Position numbers and translations under genes: made by a program. From contig JAQWOH010000008.1 of NCBI GenBank assembly GCA_029245955.1, positions 62,001 to 126,000 on the forward strand: a stretch of DNA of 64,000 bases. The letters are read 5' to 3'. Source of the stretch: Fuerstiella sp. (lineage in GTDB: Bacteria > Planctomycetota > Planctomycetia > Planctomycetales > Planctomycetaceae). Within the stretch, counting starts at the first letter, position 1. Each line of letters starts with the position of its first letter. Under the pieces are notes generated by a model. The model was not told the origin of the DNA. It did not search any database and was given only the letters and a program-made list of their open reading frames with translations. Below are positions 24,764-33,316 of the stretch, one piece after another.

Positions 24764-25669
24764 TTAACGAAGTTTCTGACTGGTGACCACAAATACATAA
24801 CCACTGCCTTCCCGTTTTACCTGAAAACGAGTACGGCGAATCTGTTCCGGCGGTCTCCCGCCAGCACGTTCTGACTCAAGCGTTGCCAGCATCTGTTCTG
24901 TTGCCGGATCGTAAAAGTGCAGAACCATGCCATCGCTCGGCTGCGGAACACCAGCTTTCTCCAGTAACTCAATGTCTGCCTTGACACGATCGCCCCCCTG
25001 CCAGTTCATAAACAGCCGTTGATCCTTGCTGTTCAGACGGGCCTCACGGACAGAGGGACTACTCGACATCTTCGACAGGTAATAAATACGGCCATCCTTA
25101 AACGCACAGCCTAACTCAATTTTGAAGAATTCCAATTGTCGGGCGTATGACTTCAGGTTCCCCTGGTCCGCAAATTCCACAAACCACCGCTGCTCTCGTT
25201 TTACACCTCCACGAGTCCCGCCGCCGGAACCGAACGGGCGTCCACTGCCCTCAGCACTGCCAGGGTTTCCCCCGCCACTCGCATCAGCGTACTCGTTGGG
25301 CTGCTGCATCTGAGCTGCAGTCTCAGACAGCGTGAGGACCTGCTCGGTGATCTGTTCCAGCTGTGTTTCCTGCTGGTCGTTCGACAGCGACGGATCATCA
25401 GTCGGGTCCAGAGGCGATTCCACGTCGAGAGTTTCGTCAGGATTTCCATCTTCGAACCCGCCGTCTCCGGACTCCATTACAATCGGAATCGACTGCACGT
25501 CCGGAAGCAGATTACTGAGCCAGATGGCGATCAGAATCGCAACAAAGATTCCCAGCCCCACAGTGGCAGCGACCTGCATCGACGTCGCGATGTCGTAACT
25601 GGTTTCGGACATCACCGGAACACGACCCGTCACGCGCCGGGATTTGCGATCCGGAACGGTGGTGGACAT
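24764..25669 (-). CDS. Membrane-anchored TonB-like protein, first gene of the cluster
   Basis: 301 residues. A short cytoplasmic N-terminus leads to one transmembrane helix (~33-55, VGLGIFVAILIAIWL), then an acidic, Gly/Ser/Pro-rich extended segment (~60-155) and a C-terminal globular part (~155-301) with no family I recognise. The layout (N-in anchor, long flexible linker, periplasmic end domain) and its position directly before exbB/exbD genes is that of TonB or TolA, but the end domain does not show TonB's YP motif, so the name is only functional analogy. The ATG is preceded by GGAG. A good promoter lies about 130 bases upstream. Confidence 0.75.
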   Translation of the reverse strand: MSTTVPDRKSRRVTGRVPVMSETSYDIATSMQVAATVGLGIFVAILIAIWLSNLLPDVQSIPIVMESGDGGFEDGNPDETLDVESPLDPTDDPSLSNDQQETQLEQITEQVLTLSETAAQMQQPNEYADASGGGNPGSAEGSGRPFGSGGGTRGGVKREQRWFVEFADQGNLKSYARQLEFFKIELGCAFKDGRIYYLSKMSSSPSVREARLNSKDQRLFMNWQGGDRVKADIELLEKAGVPQPSDGMVLHFYDPATEQMLATLESERAGGRPPEQIRRTRFQVKREGSGYVFVVTSQKLR

Positions 25670-25764
25670 GGCGAACTCCAGTTAATTATCAGACAGGGAA
25701 CAGATAGAACTGCTGGAAGTCGGAAGTCACCGCCACCAGTAAGAATCAGCATTTGAGTATTTAA

Positions 25765-25778
25765 ATGCGGAACCGCAT
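25765..25778. promoter_or_regulatory. Inverted repeat in the leader of the ExbBD-kinase cluster
   Basis: ATGCGG-AA-CCGCAT, a perfect 6-2-6 inverted repeat lying about 10-20 bases downstream of the predicted transcription start. Such a position suits an operator for a repressor; no matching regulator was identified. Confidence 0.4.
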
Positions 25779-25793
25779 AAGATTGGTGTGCCG

Positions 25794-25823
25794 ATGCTAG
25801 CTGTTTTCCGGGCAAAATGTCAA
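25794..25823 (-). promoter_or_regulatory. Sigma70-type promoter of the ExbBD-kinase cluster
   Basis: On the minus strand, a perfect TTGACA -35 (plus-strand 25818-25823), an 18-base spacer and a TAGCAT -10 (25794-25799). It lies within the 436-base gap between nnrD and the TonB-like gene and points toward the cluster. Confidence 0.6.
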
Positions 25824-26105
25824 CGATGCACGTCAATCAGCCACAGCAAAATCGTTGCACGCCGCCACTAATGGCCCAACCGCCATTACGTATGATCACG
25901 GTCTGCCTCGCCAATCCCGTAACGTGGATTTCGACACATCTTCGTTTTAGCAGCCAAAACCGGCCTTAAACACGGTTATATCGGGAAGTTCCAGCAAAGA
26001 TCCCGGAACACATCCAGAGATTCCGGCCTGACCGAGGTCACTCGAAGTGGCAACACACTCGAGCAGAATATTGTCAACAAAGATCAACGATGCAGTCAGA
26101 TGACG

Positions 26106-26987
26106 TCAATCCAGGGAATCAGTGCCGGAACATTGCCATGCTGCGCCCAGAAAACGCAGCAGGTCCGATGCAATGAGACCACGTTCCGACAATTCGGCCG
26201 CCGCCAGATCGCCTGCCCTGCCGTGCACATGAACAGCAACAGAGGCCGCGTCAAAAAGCGACATTCCCTGGCTGACCTGTGACACGATGAGTCCGGTCAG
26301 CACGTCACCGCTGCCTCCGGTCGCCATACCTGAATTCCCGGTAGAATTGACGAACACGCGGTTTCCGTCAGTAACAACAGTCCCTGCGCCCTTCAGCACA
26401 ACGACCACCTTATACTTTTCGGCGAAGACCCGTGCCGCGTCTTCCCGGTTGCACTGAATTTCCGCCGTAGAAACCCCCGTCAGACGTGAAAACTCACCCG
26501 GATGTGGCGTCAGGATGCATGGCGGAATCGAATCCATCCGAGCAAACATCTCGTATTTGGCAACGACATTTAATGCATCCGCATCAAGAATAACCGGGCA
26601 CTCTGATTCTCTAAGCAACGATAAGACAAGGTCAGCAACCTGTTTCGACGGCCCCAATCCGGGGCCCACGGCGATTGCGTCTTTGTCTGCCACCAAATGG
26701 CGCACGTCGTCAACGCAAATATCAGACAGCTGCCCGCCACCACCACTTGGCAACCCGATCGTCATATAAGACGGTTCATAGCTGGCCACAATTGCCTGAA
26801 TCGATTTCGGAACGGCGACCGACACAAGACCGGCGCCGCCGCGCAGTGCCGCCGTGGCCGACAGACAGGCAGCACCACTCATCCCAACAGAACCGCCAAT
26901 GATCAATACGCGTCCAAACGTCCCTTTATGGGCATCCGCAGCACGATCCGGTAACCGCGCCGAATGCGGTTCATTCTGCCTGGCCAT
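26106..26987 (-). CDS. nnrD: ADP/ATP-dependent NAD(P)H-hydrate dehydratase
   Basis: 293 residues. Repairs damaged NAD(P)H by dehydrating the S-hydrate form. The C-terminal YjeF (ribokinase-like) fold is evident: GRVLIIGGSVGMSGAACLSA near the N-terminus, VGPGLG, CILTPHPGEFSRL, and GGSGDVLTG with the catalytic Asp. The N-terminal epimerase domain (NnrE) found in fused versions is absent, and no separate nnrE was seen. The start at 26987 has a near-perfect Shine-Dalgarno (AGGAGG, six bases before the ATG), which rules out the longer frame to 27023. Confidence 0.93.
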   Translation of the reverse strand: MARQNEPHSARLPDRAADAHKGTFGRVLIIGGSVGMSGAACLSATAALRGGAGLVSVAVPKSIQAIVASYEPSYMTIGLPSGGGGQLSDICVDDVRHLVADKDAIAVGPGLGPSKQVADLVLSLLRESECPVILDADALNVVAKYEMFARMDSIPPCILTPHPGEFSRLTGVSTAEIQCNREDAARVFAEKYKVVVVLKGAGTVVTDGNRVFVNSTGNSGMATGGSGDVLTGLIVSQVSQGMSLFDAASVAVHVHGRAGDLAAAELSERGLIASDLLRFLGAAWQCSGTDSLD

Positions 26988-27275
26988 GTTTCGCCTCCTG
27001 TCGCACGAATAACCCTTAAACAAGATCCATGTTACCCCCTCGGTGTACGCCCCGGCCAGTCATGACGTCTTTACCGTGGTTCCCACAAACGCCTGCCCCG
27101 CACGGCAGAACATATGGATCAGAATCATCTCCTGACACCGTTGCCCTGACGGTTCATACGCATTTCAGCATGCCGAATCCGGCGACGACTTGACGCAGCA
27201 CCGAAGTTTGTTCAACTTCACGTCTCTGTATTTAACGCGACTCAGTGTCTGCTTCCTTAGTCAAGGTGTTCAAAA

Positions 27276-28574
27276 ATGCCGATGAAGGTTTCCTCCCGAA
27301 AACACGGTGTGTCACAGCTCAGAATTATTCTGACAGGAGTTCCCGTCATTCTGTCAGCTGGTCTGTTGATGACAGTATCTCACGGCCAGGACAGTTTCCG
27401 TCATACGGTGACGTCCAGTGAACAGAGTCACAACGAGCAATCCTGGCAAGCCTCGGCAGCAAAGGTCACACCGGACTGTCGACACCAGTGGTGGATTCAG
27501 AAATCGGTGCTGAAGGGTGGCCGTCAGGAAGGTGTCGATCAGATCATTGTCAATAATGGTGCGATGGAAATCGTGCTGTGCCCGACTCGAGGCATGGGCA
27601 TCATCCAGGTCACCGCCGGAGACGTGGTGCTGAAGTGGGACAGTCCCGTCAAGGAGACCGTAAATCCGCAGTTTGTGAATCTCAGCAGCCGTGGCGGGCT
27701 TGGCTGGCTGGAAGGCTTCAATGAATTCATGTGTCGCTGCGGGCTGGAAAGTAACGGGCATCCCGGCACCGACACATTCATCAACAACGTTGGCGACAAA
27801 GCCGAAATGGAACTGACACTGCATGGCAAGATCGCCAACATTCCAGCCCGCAATGTAGAAGTCATTGTGGACCGCAAACCACCGTACGCGATTCACATCA
27901 AGGGCCAGGTTGACGAAAAACTCCTGTTTGGGCCGAAACTGGAACTGCACACCGAACTGGTTGTCATACCAGGTGAAACGTCGTTTCAACTGATCGACGA
28001 AATCCGGAACGTGGGGGCTCAGGAACAGGAATTCGAGATTCTGTACCACGCCAACTTCGGAAGCCCTCTGCTGGAAGAAGGTGCCGAGGTCGTCGCTTCC
28101 GTGAAAAGCGTCAAGCCCTTCAACGAACATGCCGCAACGGGGCTGGACGCGTGGAATGTCTACACAAAACCGATCACTGGATTTGTGGAGCAGGTATACC
28201 TGCTGGAACTCAACGGCGACGACGACAACAACACAACAGCTTTGCTGCATAACAGAGCCGCCAATAAAGCAGCAACGATCAGCTGGTCACTGGATGAACT
28301 GCCGTACCTGACGGTGTGGAAAAACACGGGGGCCCTGGCGGATGGCTATGTGACCGGCATCGAACCTGGCACAAATTATCCTAATAATCGAAGTGTCGAA
28401 CGCAGGGCCGGTCGAGTTCCCAAACTCGGACCAGGCGAAACCTATGAAATGACGTTAGAGTTTGGTGTACACAGCGGTTCGAAAGCTGTGAAAGCGGCGA
28501 TCAATTCGGTGCAGGACATTGGCCTTGCCGGTCAGCCCGGTGACAACTCCCGGATTGGGGCGGTCGGACGGTAA
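27276..28574 (+). CDS. DUF4432 family protein (aldose 1-epimerase-like), exported
   Basis: 432 residues. A basic N-terminus and hydrophobic stretch (~15-37, ending SHGQ) look like a signal peptide. The rest matches DUF4432 proteins of the galactose mutarotase-like superfamily: VLCPTRGMGIIQVTAG, VNLSSRGGLGWLEGFNE and ILYHANFGSPLLEEGAEV segments, and ExxTNYPN-like EPGTNYPNNRS near the end. It probably binds or interconverts a sugar in the periplasm; the substrate is not known. The gene is divergent from nnrD and is followed 73 bases later by a membrane glycosyltransferase gene on the same strand. Confidence 0.85.
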   Translation: MPMKVSSRKHGVSQLRIILTGVPVILSAGLLMTVSHGQDSFRHTVTSSEQSHNEQSWQASAAKVTPDCRHQWWIQKSVLKGGRQEGVDQIIVNNGAMEIVLCPTRGMGIIQVTAGDVVLKWDSPVKETVNPQFVNLSSRGGLGWLEGFNEFMCRCGLESNGHPGTDTFINNVGDKAEMELTLHGKIANIPARNVEVIVDRKPPYAIHIKGQVDEKLLFGPKLELHTELVVIPGETSFQLIDEIRNVGAQEQEFEILYHANFGSPLLEEGAEVVASVKSVKPFNEHAATGLDAWNVYTKPITGFVEQVYLLELNGDDDNNTTALLHNRAANKAATISWSLDELPYLTVWKNTGALADGYVTGIEPGTNYPNNRSVERRAGRVPKLGPGETYEMTLEFGVHSGSKAVKAAINSVQDIGLAGQPGDNSRIGAVGR

Positions 28575-28683
28575 GCGCGGGTGAGCAACACGCAGGCCGG
28601 CTGAAACAAGCGTTCGGAGAACAGGTGGCCCGCCTCCGCGGGTCGCTATGAGAATGTGCAGCAGATGGATAGATGAATCCGTG

Positions 28684-29997
28684 ATGTCAGACAGGGCGGC
28701 TTCTCGACAGCATTCAATGTGCGGCATCGCGGCATTTTTAATGACAGCGGCCGTTTACTTTTGCTGGATCGGGCTGCGGTTCGGGATGAATACACCGCCG
28801 TCCGCCACAGGTGACGAATCCAGCTACGATTCGATGGCGTGGGAACTCAGTCGCGGCCACGGATACGCTGTCAACTACGATGCTCCGGCGTTTCGCGCTC
28901 CGTATGACGAAGCGTCAAAAACGCAGCCCGAATTATTCACGCTGTCGCCCTCACCCTCCGGCCCGATCGCCTTTCGACCACCACTGTTTTCAACCATTGC
29001 CGCCGGCTTAAACCTGGTGGCCGGGCGTCAGTTCTTCGCCGTCCGGAGCCTGAACGTGCTGCTGATGGCAGCGACAGCCGGCCTGCTAAGCTATTATGTA
29101 TGCCGCGAACTCGGATTCGGGGCGGCTGTCATTTCAGTTATTTTCTACGTGATTGACGTCAGGTCGCGGCTGTATGCTCGAAGTCTGCTGACAGAGCCAC
29201 TGGCGTGTTTCCTGGCAACCCTGCTGACGCTGACACTACTGGGCCTTGTGAACCGCATGAATCGCAGAGGCCTGATTCTTGCCGGAATGCTGACCGGAGC
29301 GTCCATGCTGACACGCTCAGTTATGGTCCTGTGGTTACCCTGGTTGACAGTGTTCATTTGTTTCGTTGCGCGCAGACTTCAAAAGCAGACGTTCCGCGTA
29401 TCTGCGGGAAACGCCGCGTTGTTTCTGGCCGTCACACTGGCTGTCTTCGCGCCGTGGGGCATGCGGAACATTGTACTGCTGGAAAGATTCAGCCCGATGG
29501 GCACGCAGGGACTAATGGAGTTGTCCGCCGGATACAGTGATGAAGCATGGAACAACAGAGGCGTCTGGCAGAATCTCAGCGCGCGGGGTTTCTTCGATGC
29601 AGTGGAGACGGCAGACATGGCGAACATCGAGAGCGAACTTGCCATCGCAGATGCCAGCAGCACCAAAGCCTTTGAATGGATCAGCAGCAATATCACACGC
29701 CTGATCCCACTGGCCTTGATGAAGATCGGCAGTGAATTCCGTCCTCAAAACGTGTTCGAGTTTATCGTTTTGATATTCGCCACCATTGGCCTTTGCAAAT
29801 CGGGCCGAACGACAGTCATAGTATTCGGTGCACTGCTGGCGACCAACGCGATTTCGGTCGCCATGACATGGTCCGTCGAGGGTCGTTTCCTGGTGCCTCA
29901 ACTATTCATCCTGCACACATTGTCCGCTATTGGCGCGTGGTGCTGTTTCAGCAAAATTCGATCGTCGCTGACCAGGACTGAAGAACCAGCCGGCTAA
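28684..29997 (+). CDS. GT39/ArnT-like integral membrane glycosyltransferase
   Basis: 437 residues from ATG 28684 (28648 is possible; no ribosome-binding site decides). About ten transmembrane helices. The first loop holds the acidic motif of GT-C enzymes (SATGDESSYDSMAWELSRGHGY), followed by FRPPLFSTIAAG, then membrane segments and basic loops (DVRSRLYARSLLTEPL, TGASMLTRSVMVLWLP) typical of the dolichyl-phosphate-mannose/ArnT superfamily. It should transfer a sugar from a polyprenyl-phosphate donor to an extracytoplasmic acceptor; donor and acceptor are not known. The C-terminal periplasmic part is short. Confidence 0.8.
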   Translation: MSDRAASRQHSMCGIAAFLMTAAVYFCWIGLRFGMNTPPSATGDESSYDSMAWELSRGHGYAVNYDAPAFRAPYDEASKTQPELFTLSPSPSGPIAFRPPLFSTIAAGLNLVAGRQFFAVRSLNVLLMAATAGLLSYYVCRELGFGAAVISVIFYVIDVRSRLYARSLLTEPLACFLATLLTLTLLGLVNRMNRRGLILAGMLTGASMLTRSVMVLWLPWLTVFICFVARRLQKQTFRVSAGNAALFLAVTLAVFAPWGMRNIVLLERFSPMGTQGLMELSAGYSDEAWNNRGVWQNLSARGFFDAVETADMANIESELAIADASSTKAFEWISSNITRLIPLALMKIGSEFRPQNVFEFIVLIFATIGLCKSGRTTVIVFGALLATNAISVAMTWSVEGRFLVPQLFILHTLSAIGAWCCFSKIRSSLTRTEEPAG

Positions 29998-30035
29998 TTA
30001 CGTGTCGACTCGGGCATGGATGCGTCCCCACCGCA

Positions 30036-30770
30036 TCAGGATGTCGCCGCGTGTTGCGGCGAGGGTACTGACTGCTGCCGCAGTTCGATCCAGCGTTCGA
30101 ATAACAGCATGTCCATCTGCAGATCAAATTGGTTCTGAAACTGCATATCAACCTCCGACACAACAAGCCCGGCGAAATTATAATCAGCAAGGATGTCAAA
30201 AACGCCCATGCAGAACTCACGTGACGTGTACATCGGCCGATGCTCGCCCTGCCCCGGCAGATACCCGGGCATATGAATGTGTTTGATGCACTCGGACGCT
30301 GATGCGAACACATCACGCACAAGTGCAAACAATTGCTCAATGGGTGCGTCAGACAGCGAAAACATCCAGAGGTGTTCGATGTCCAGCGTTACAGAACCGC
30401 GGTCCTGAACCCACGCGGCAACGTTGGCCGCCGGCACACGCTGGTTTTCAATCGCCAGCGGAATGTTCGAGTCAATCGCTGCCAGCGGCTCAACGTAGCG
30501 CCGGAACATCGGCTCATGAATGACGACCGCCGAAACGTTCAATTCGTCAGCCAGCCGACAGCAGTTGCTCAGGTGAGACTCATTCAGTTCCGGCTTATTG
30601 GGAAAGTGCAGCGCGAAGTCCAGATCGAATCCGCGTGACATCGCGATGACGTCGTCCACACATTCCAGCACGGCCGCGTTCAGAAAAATCTCAGCGTTCC
30701 GAAAGCCGGCATCGTACGCGTGCTGGAAAGCGAGTGGTTCGGGCAGAAACTTGGTCGCAATTTTCAGCAT
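30036..30770 (-). CDS. Sugar phosphate isomerase/epimerase-like TIM-barrel protein
   Basis: 244 residues. The pattern of short strands and acidic/His clusters fits the xylose isomerase-like TIM barrel: FRNAEIFLN, LDFALHFPNKPELN, AVVIHEPMF, PLAIENQRV, VTLDIEHLWMF, CIKHIHMPGY and GLVVSEVDM contain probable metal ligands (Glu, His, Asp, His, Glu). The substrate is unknown. The start at 30770 directly precedes the first strand; a longer frame to 30806 adds unconserved residues. Convergent with the glycosyltransferase gene, 38 bases apart. Confidence 0.8.
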   Translation of the reverse strand: MLKIATKFLPEPLAFQHAYDAGFRNAEIFLNAAVLECVDDVIAMSRGFDLDFALHFPNKPELNESHLSNCCRLADELNVSAVVIHEPMFRRYVEPLAAIDSNIPLAIENQRVPAANVAAWVQDRGSVTLDIEHLWMFSLSDAPIEQLFALVRDVFASASECIKHIHMPGYLPGQGEHRPMYTSREFCMGVFDILADYNFAGLVVSEVDMQFQNQFDLQMDMLLFERWIELRQQSVPSPQHAATS

Positions 30771-31067
30771 GAACAGTGGCTCCGGAAGGTGCTTTTCCCT
30801 TCTCAATTATCGGCGACTGGTGTGGACGCAACCAGCTTCTTCCAAAGGACTTCTGAGAAGTGAAATGACGCCGTGCTGACAAAGTCGTGTTCCGGGCGGC
30901 GACACAAGGGCCTGAAGTCAAAATACGCAAAAAACGGGACCAGCGTGTCGGTTCAGAGCCGCGGTCCATGTGACTTGACGGGCCGGGCTGAATTCCGCCG
31001 GATTTGCTGTAACAGATCGCTGCATTATCCGCTTCGGTTAGTAGTCCCCCCCGGCAGGAGCGGAACA

Positions 31068-31181
31068 ATGCCGGATGGATCACGAAAACGCCGATTTGCA
31101 ACCAGCAAAGCCAAACGAGAATGGTATGCCCACCATCGAGCACTTCGATTCGCCCGTCGCTTCGGCGTCTGTGCCGCGTAA
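31068..31181 (+). CDS. Very small basic protein, 37 residues
   Basis: Short frame with a strong Shine-Dalgarno (AGGAG, followed by eight bases to the ATG). The product is very basic (13 Arg/Lys of 37) with an MPDGSRKRRFATSKAKREW start. It lies in an otherwise empty 700-base gap. The size, charge and MPxG start recall small ribosome-associated proteins (the AURKAIP1/COX24 type), but the resemblance is too short to claim. It could also be a nucleic-acid-binding peptide or a chance frame; the good ribosome-binding site favours a real gene. Confidence 0.5.
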   Translation: MPDGSRKRRFATSKAKREWYAHHRALRFARRFGVCAA

Positions 31182-31481
31182 TGAGACAGGGCATGTCCAA
31201 CGTCCCCACTTGAATCAATTCTCAAAGAACAGCATCAGAGATCCGCAGCTTTGATGCTCTCACGACTCCGATTCTGCAGTTGTTGCCGAAGCCCGACGGC
31301 AACGCCCCGCCGCCGCGTGATTTCACGACTTCGCTGCCTGAACGCATCTCCCACCAATCCGTCGATCGTGGTACAGCTACCCCACAAACACGGCTGCGCG
31401 ATGCGTGAGAGCACGCTGAATTCTCCGCATTCGTTTGCGAACCGTGTGTTTGTTCTTTCTACGGATGGATGGACACTTCAC
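31182..31481. other. Intergenic, no gene seen
   Basis: 300 bases before the SH3-like gene. The downstream gene's frame is open through part of it, but the signal peptide at 31482 shows that it is leader rather than coding sequence. Confidence 0.4.
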
Positions 31482-32885
31482 ATGTTCAAAACCTCGATGC
31501 TACTTCTTGTTGTTGCCTGTACCTTCGAGCCTGCAACCACTCAGGCGCGGCAGTTTCCGTATAAGGCACGGATCATTGTGGAACAGACCTATGTCCGCAG
31601 CGGTGGAGGCGAAGCCTTTTATCCGACTGCCCAACTGCACCGTGATGTCACGGTAACCGTACGCAGACACGATCCGGGTGGCTGGTACATGATCGATCCT
31701 CCCAAAGGCAGCTTCAGCTGGATTCCATCAAGGAATGTCCGCCGCACGTCCACCGAATCAGGTGACGTGCTGGAAAGTAACGTGGTTGTCTTCGTCGGCA
31801 GTTCATTTGGCGATGAGACTCATGTCTGGCAGCGTATGATGATGGCCGGAGAAAAAGTGAACATTCTGGGCGAACAGCAGGTCGACACCCTGTCGGGCCC
31901 CAAACAGATGCTGAAAATTGCACCACCAAAACGAGAATATCGATGGTTGCCTGGTTCGGCCGTGATTCCCGTTGGCGACACGGCTCGCGCAGAGCACGAT
32001 CGCAACCCGTATTCCGTGCCATCCAACGCCATCCGCCTTGACACTCAACAGCAAAACACGCCCACCACAATGCAATCGCAGTCAGGCGAATTCGCAGTCT
32101 CACCAAGCAAACAGCTGGTAAAACTGAAACAGATTCGTGATGAGCAGCGACAATTGCAGGCAATTGATCAACGATTTCGCACCATGATTCAGTCTCCACC
32201 GTCAAAGTGGAAACTGGACGCCGTAGAAACTGATTATCAGAAATTGCAGAACAACGCGATTTACAAGCCGGTGGCCGGACAGATTGACCTTCGCTATCCA
32301 GCCATCAAGCGGTATCGCCAGCGAAAAGCAGAATGGGATGACCTGAACCGTCTTACGTCTGAAACCGAAAGGCGAGATTCAGAACTACTGGCCTCACAAT
32401 ACAACCTGCCCACTACCGCGACTCTACCGCTGCCCAACCAGCAGTTTGCCTTAGGGCCACAACCCACAGGCTTTGGACCATCTCAGCTGCCGATTCCGCA
32501 GCAATCGCCGCTGCCATTCCCATCAACGCAGAACACTGCCACCATCGGCTCAAACCTGACTGTCCCGACCACCCCGGCCCCATTTGAAGGTCTGCAGATT
32601 CCAACAGCAACAGTCAGCAGCAATATCCCACCAGCGGTCCCGGCCTCCAGCCGTTACGTCGGTGCAGGCATTATCCAGCGAGGCACCGGCACAGCAAAAG
32701 AATCATTCGTGCTGACGTCCTCATCCGGAAAAGTCCTGGCTCATCTGACTTCGACAGATGCTGTGAGCCTGGAAGAATTTGTCGGCAACGCCGTGGGACT
32801 TCACGGTACGCGACGGTTTGAGGAAGAGACACAGCAGGATGCCATCAAAGTGAGTGGTGTCGAAGCGGTACGAATTCGTCAGTAA
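31482..32885 (+). CDS. Exported protein with two SH3-like domains
   Basis: 467 residues from ATG 31482, which begins a signal peptide (MFKTSMLLLVVACTFEPA, cleavage near TQARQ). The frame is open 77 codons further upstream, but those residues are not signal-like. Residues ~25-90 (ARIIVEQTYVRSGGGEAFYPT, GGWYMIDPP, FSWIP) and ~95-165 (LESNVVVFVGSS, EKVNILGEQ, REYRWLPGSAV) form two bacterial SH3-type repeats. A helical part (~205-300) and a Pro/Gln-rich region (~300-400) follow, and a small folded C-terminus (RGTGTAKESFVLTSSSGKVLAHL). Probably bound to the cell wall or envelope; its ligand is unknown. Confidence 0.75.
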   Translation: MFKTSMLLLVVACTFEPATTQARQFPYKARIIVEQTYVRSGGGEAFYPTAQLHRDVTVTVRRHDPGGWYMIDPPKGSFSWIPSRNVRRTSTESGDVLESNVVVFVGSSFGDETHVWQRMMMAGEKVNILGEQQVDTLSGPKQMLKIAPPKREYRWLPGSAVIPVGDTARAEHDRNPYSVPSNAIRLDTQQQNTPTTMQSQSGEFAVSPSKQLVKLKQIRDEQRQLQAIDQRFRTMIQSPPSKWKLDAVETDYQKLQNNAIYKPVAGQIDLRYPAIKRYRQRKAEWDDLNRLTSETERRDSELLASQYNLPTTATLPLPNQQFALGPQPTGFGPSQLPIPQQSPLPFPSTQNTATIGSNLTVPTTPAPFEGLQIPTATVSSNIPPAVPASSRYVGAGIIQRGTGTAKESFVLTSSSGKVLAHLTSTDAVSLEEFVGNAVGLHGTRRFEEETQQDAIKVSGVEAVRIRQ

Positions 32886-33052
32886 CGCGGCACAAAACCG
32901 ATGCCACAACTTGACTCTTTTTTGTGAATTTCATGTCGATTACAGCTGCAGATATTGCCGGTATTCAACGCACACTACGTAACTCGTCCTGCAACTGGTG
33001 TTTACGACAGAAGATTTTGTGGCGTCAGAAAATAACCAGTCAACAACTCGTC

Positions 33053-33081
33053 TTGACCCACTTTAGAAATCTAAATACGTT
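33053..33081 (+). promoter_or_regulatory. Candidate promoter of an intergenic RNA
   Basis: TTGACC (33053-33058), a 17-base spacer, then TACGTT (33076-33081). The -35 is good and the -10 is moderate. Predicted start at about 33088, with no gene downstream before two terminator hairpins. Confidence 0.4.
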
Positions 33082-33145
33082 CCGGGCATGTTGATGAACA
33101 CTGCGAACGCAGCATCAGCAGCCGAGTGTTGTTAAGCCAATCGCC

Positions 33146-33200
33146 CCCGGAAGCAGCTTGAGTCCTCCGCCCCCCTGGGACTCGTTGCTTCCGGGACTTT
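33146..33200 (+). terminator. Terminator hairpin 1
   Basis: A perfect 10-bp stem (33146-33155 with 33186-33195) encloses a second 6-bp stem (33160-33165 with 33178-33183); the hairpin is followed by a run of T (33198-33202). Confidence 0.65.
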
Positions 33201-33203
33201 TTC

Positions 33204-33240
33204 GAGCCGCCTGAGTACTTTCTACTCAGGCGGCTCTTTC
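33204..33240 (+). terminator. Terminator hairpin 2
   Basis: A perfect 14-bp stem (33204-33217 with 33223-33236), 5-base loop, followed by TTTCTGTTT. It is just 8 bases beyond hairpin 1. The T-rich side favours plus-strand transcripts, although it also lies 77 bases beyond the stop of the minus-strand PEP-CTERM gene. Confidence 0.75.
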
Positions 33241-33316
33241 TGTTTGTGCCGGGCGTACAGCGACCTCCGAAAGACGCAGACTGTTCGTAATGAGCGGTCG
33301 TCCCTGATCGGCGGAA

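Larger units (their letters stand above)
25670..26105. other. Intergenic region holding the cluster promoter
   Basis: No coding frame is seen. It contains the promoter and inverted repeat listed separately; the part nearer nnrD (25830-26105) shows nothing further. Confidence 0.5.
33088..33240 (+). ncRNA. Candidate small non-coding RNA
   Basis: About 150 bases between a possible promoter and two terminators, with no coding frame. Small stems are possible at the 5' end (AACACT 33097-33102 with AGTGTT 33125-33130; CTGCG 33101-33105 with CGCAG 33108-33112). It does not match 6S, SRP, tmRNA or RNase P signatures that I know. It might alternatively be just a terminator region for the genes on either side. 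Confidence 0.4.
32886..33316. other. Intergenic region holding the candidate small RNA
   Basis: No protein-coding frame. It holds the promoter, candidate RNA and two terminator hairpins listed separately. A run of six T at about 32913-32918 follows the SH3-like gene, but no stem precedes it. Confidence 0.5.

Noticed and set aside
27354-28250. 298-codon frame antisense to the DUF4432 gene
   Set aside because: A shadow of the real gene in the opposite strand; it contains no domain.
33146-33165. GGAAGCAGC segment as SRP RNA
   Set aside because: The wider SRP RNA loop and tetraloop are missing, and this segment is one arm of a perfect terminator-like hairpin.
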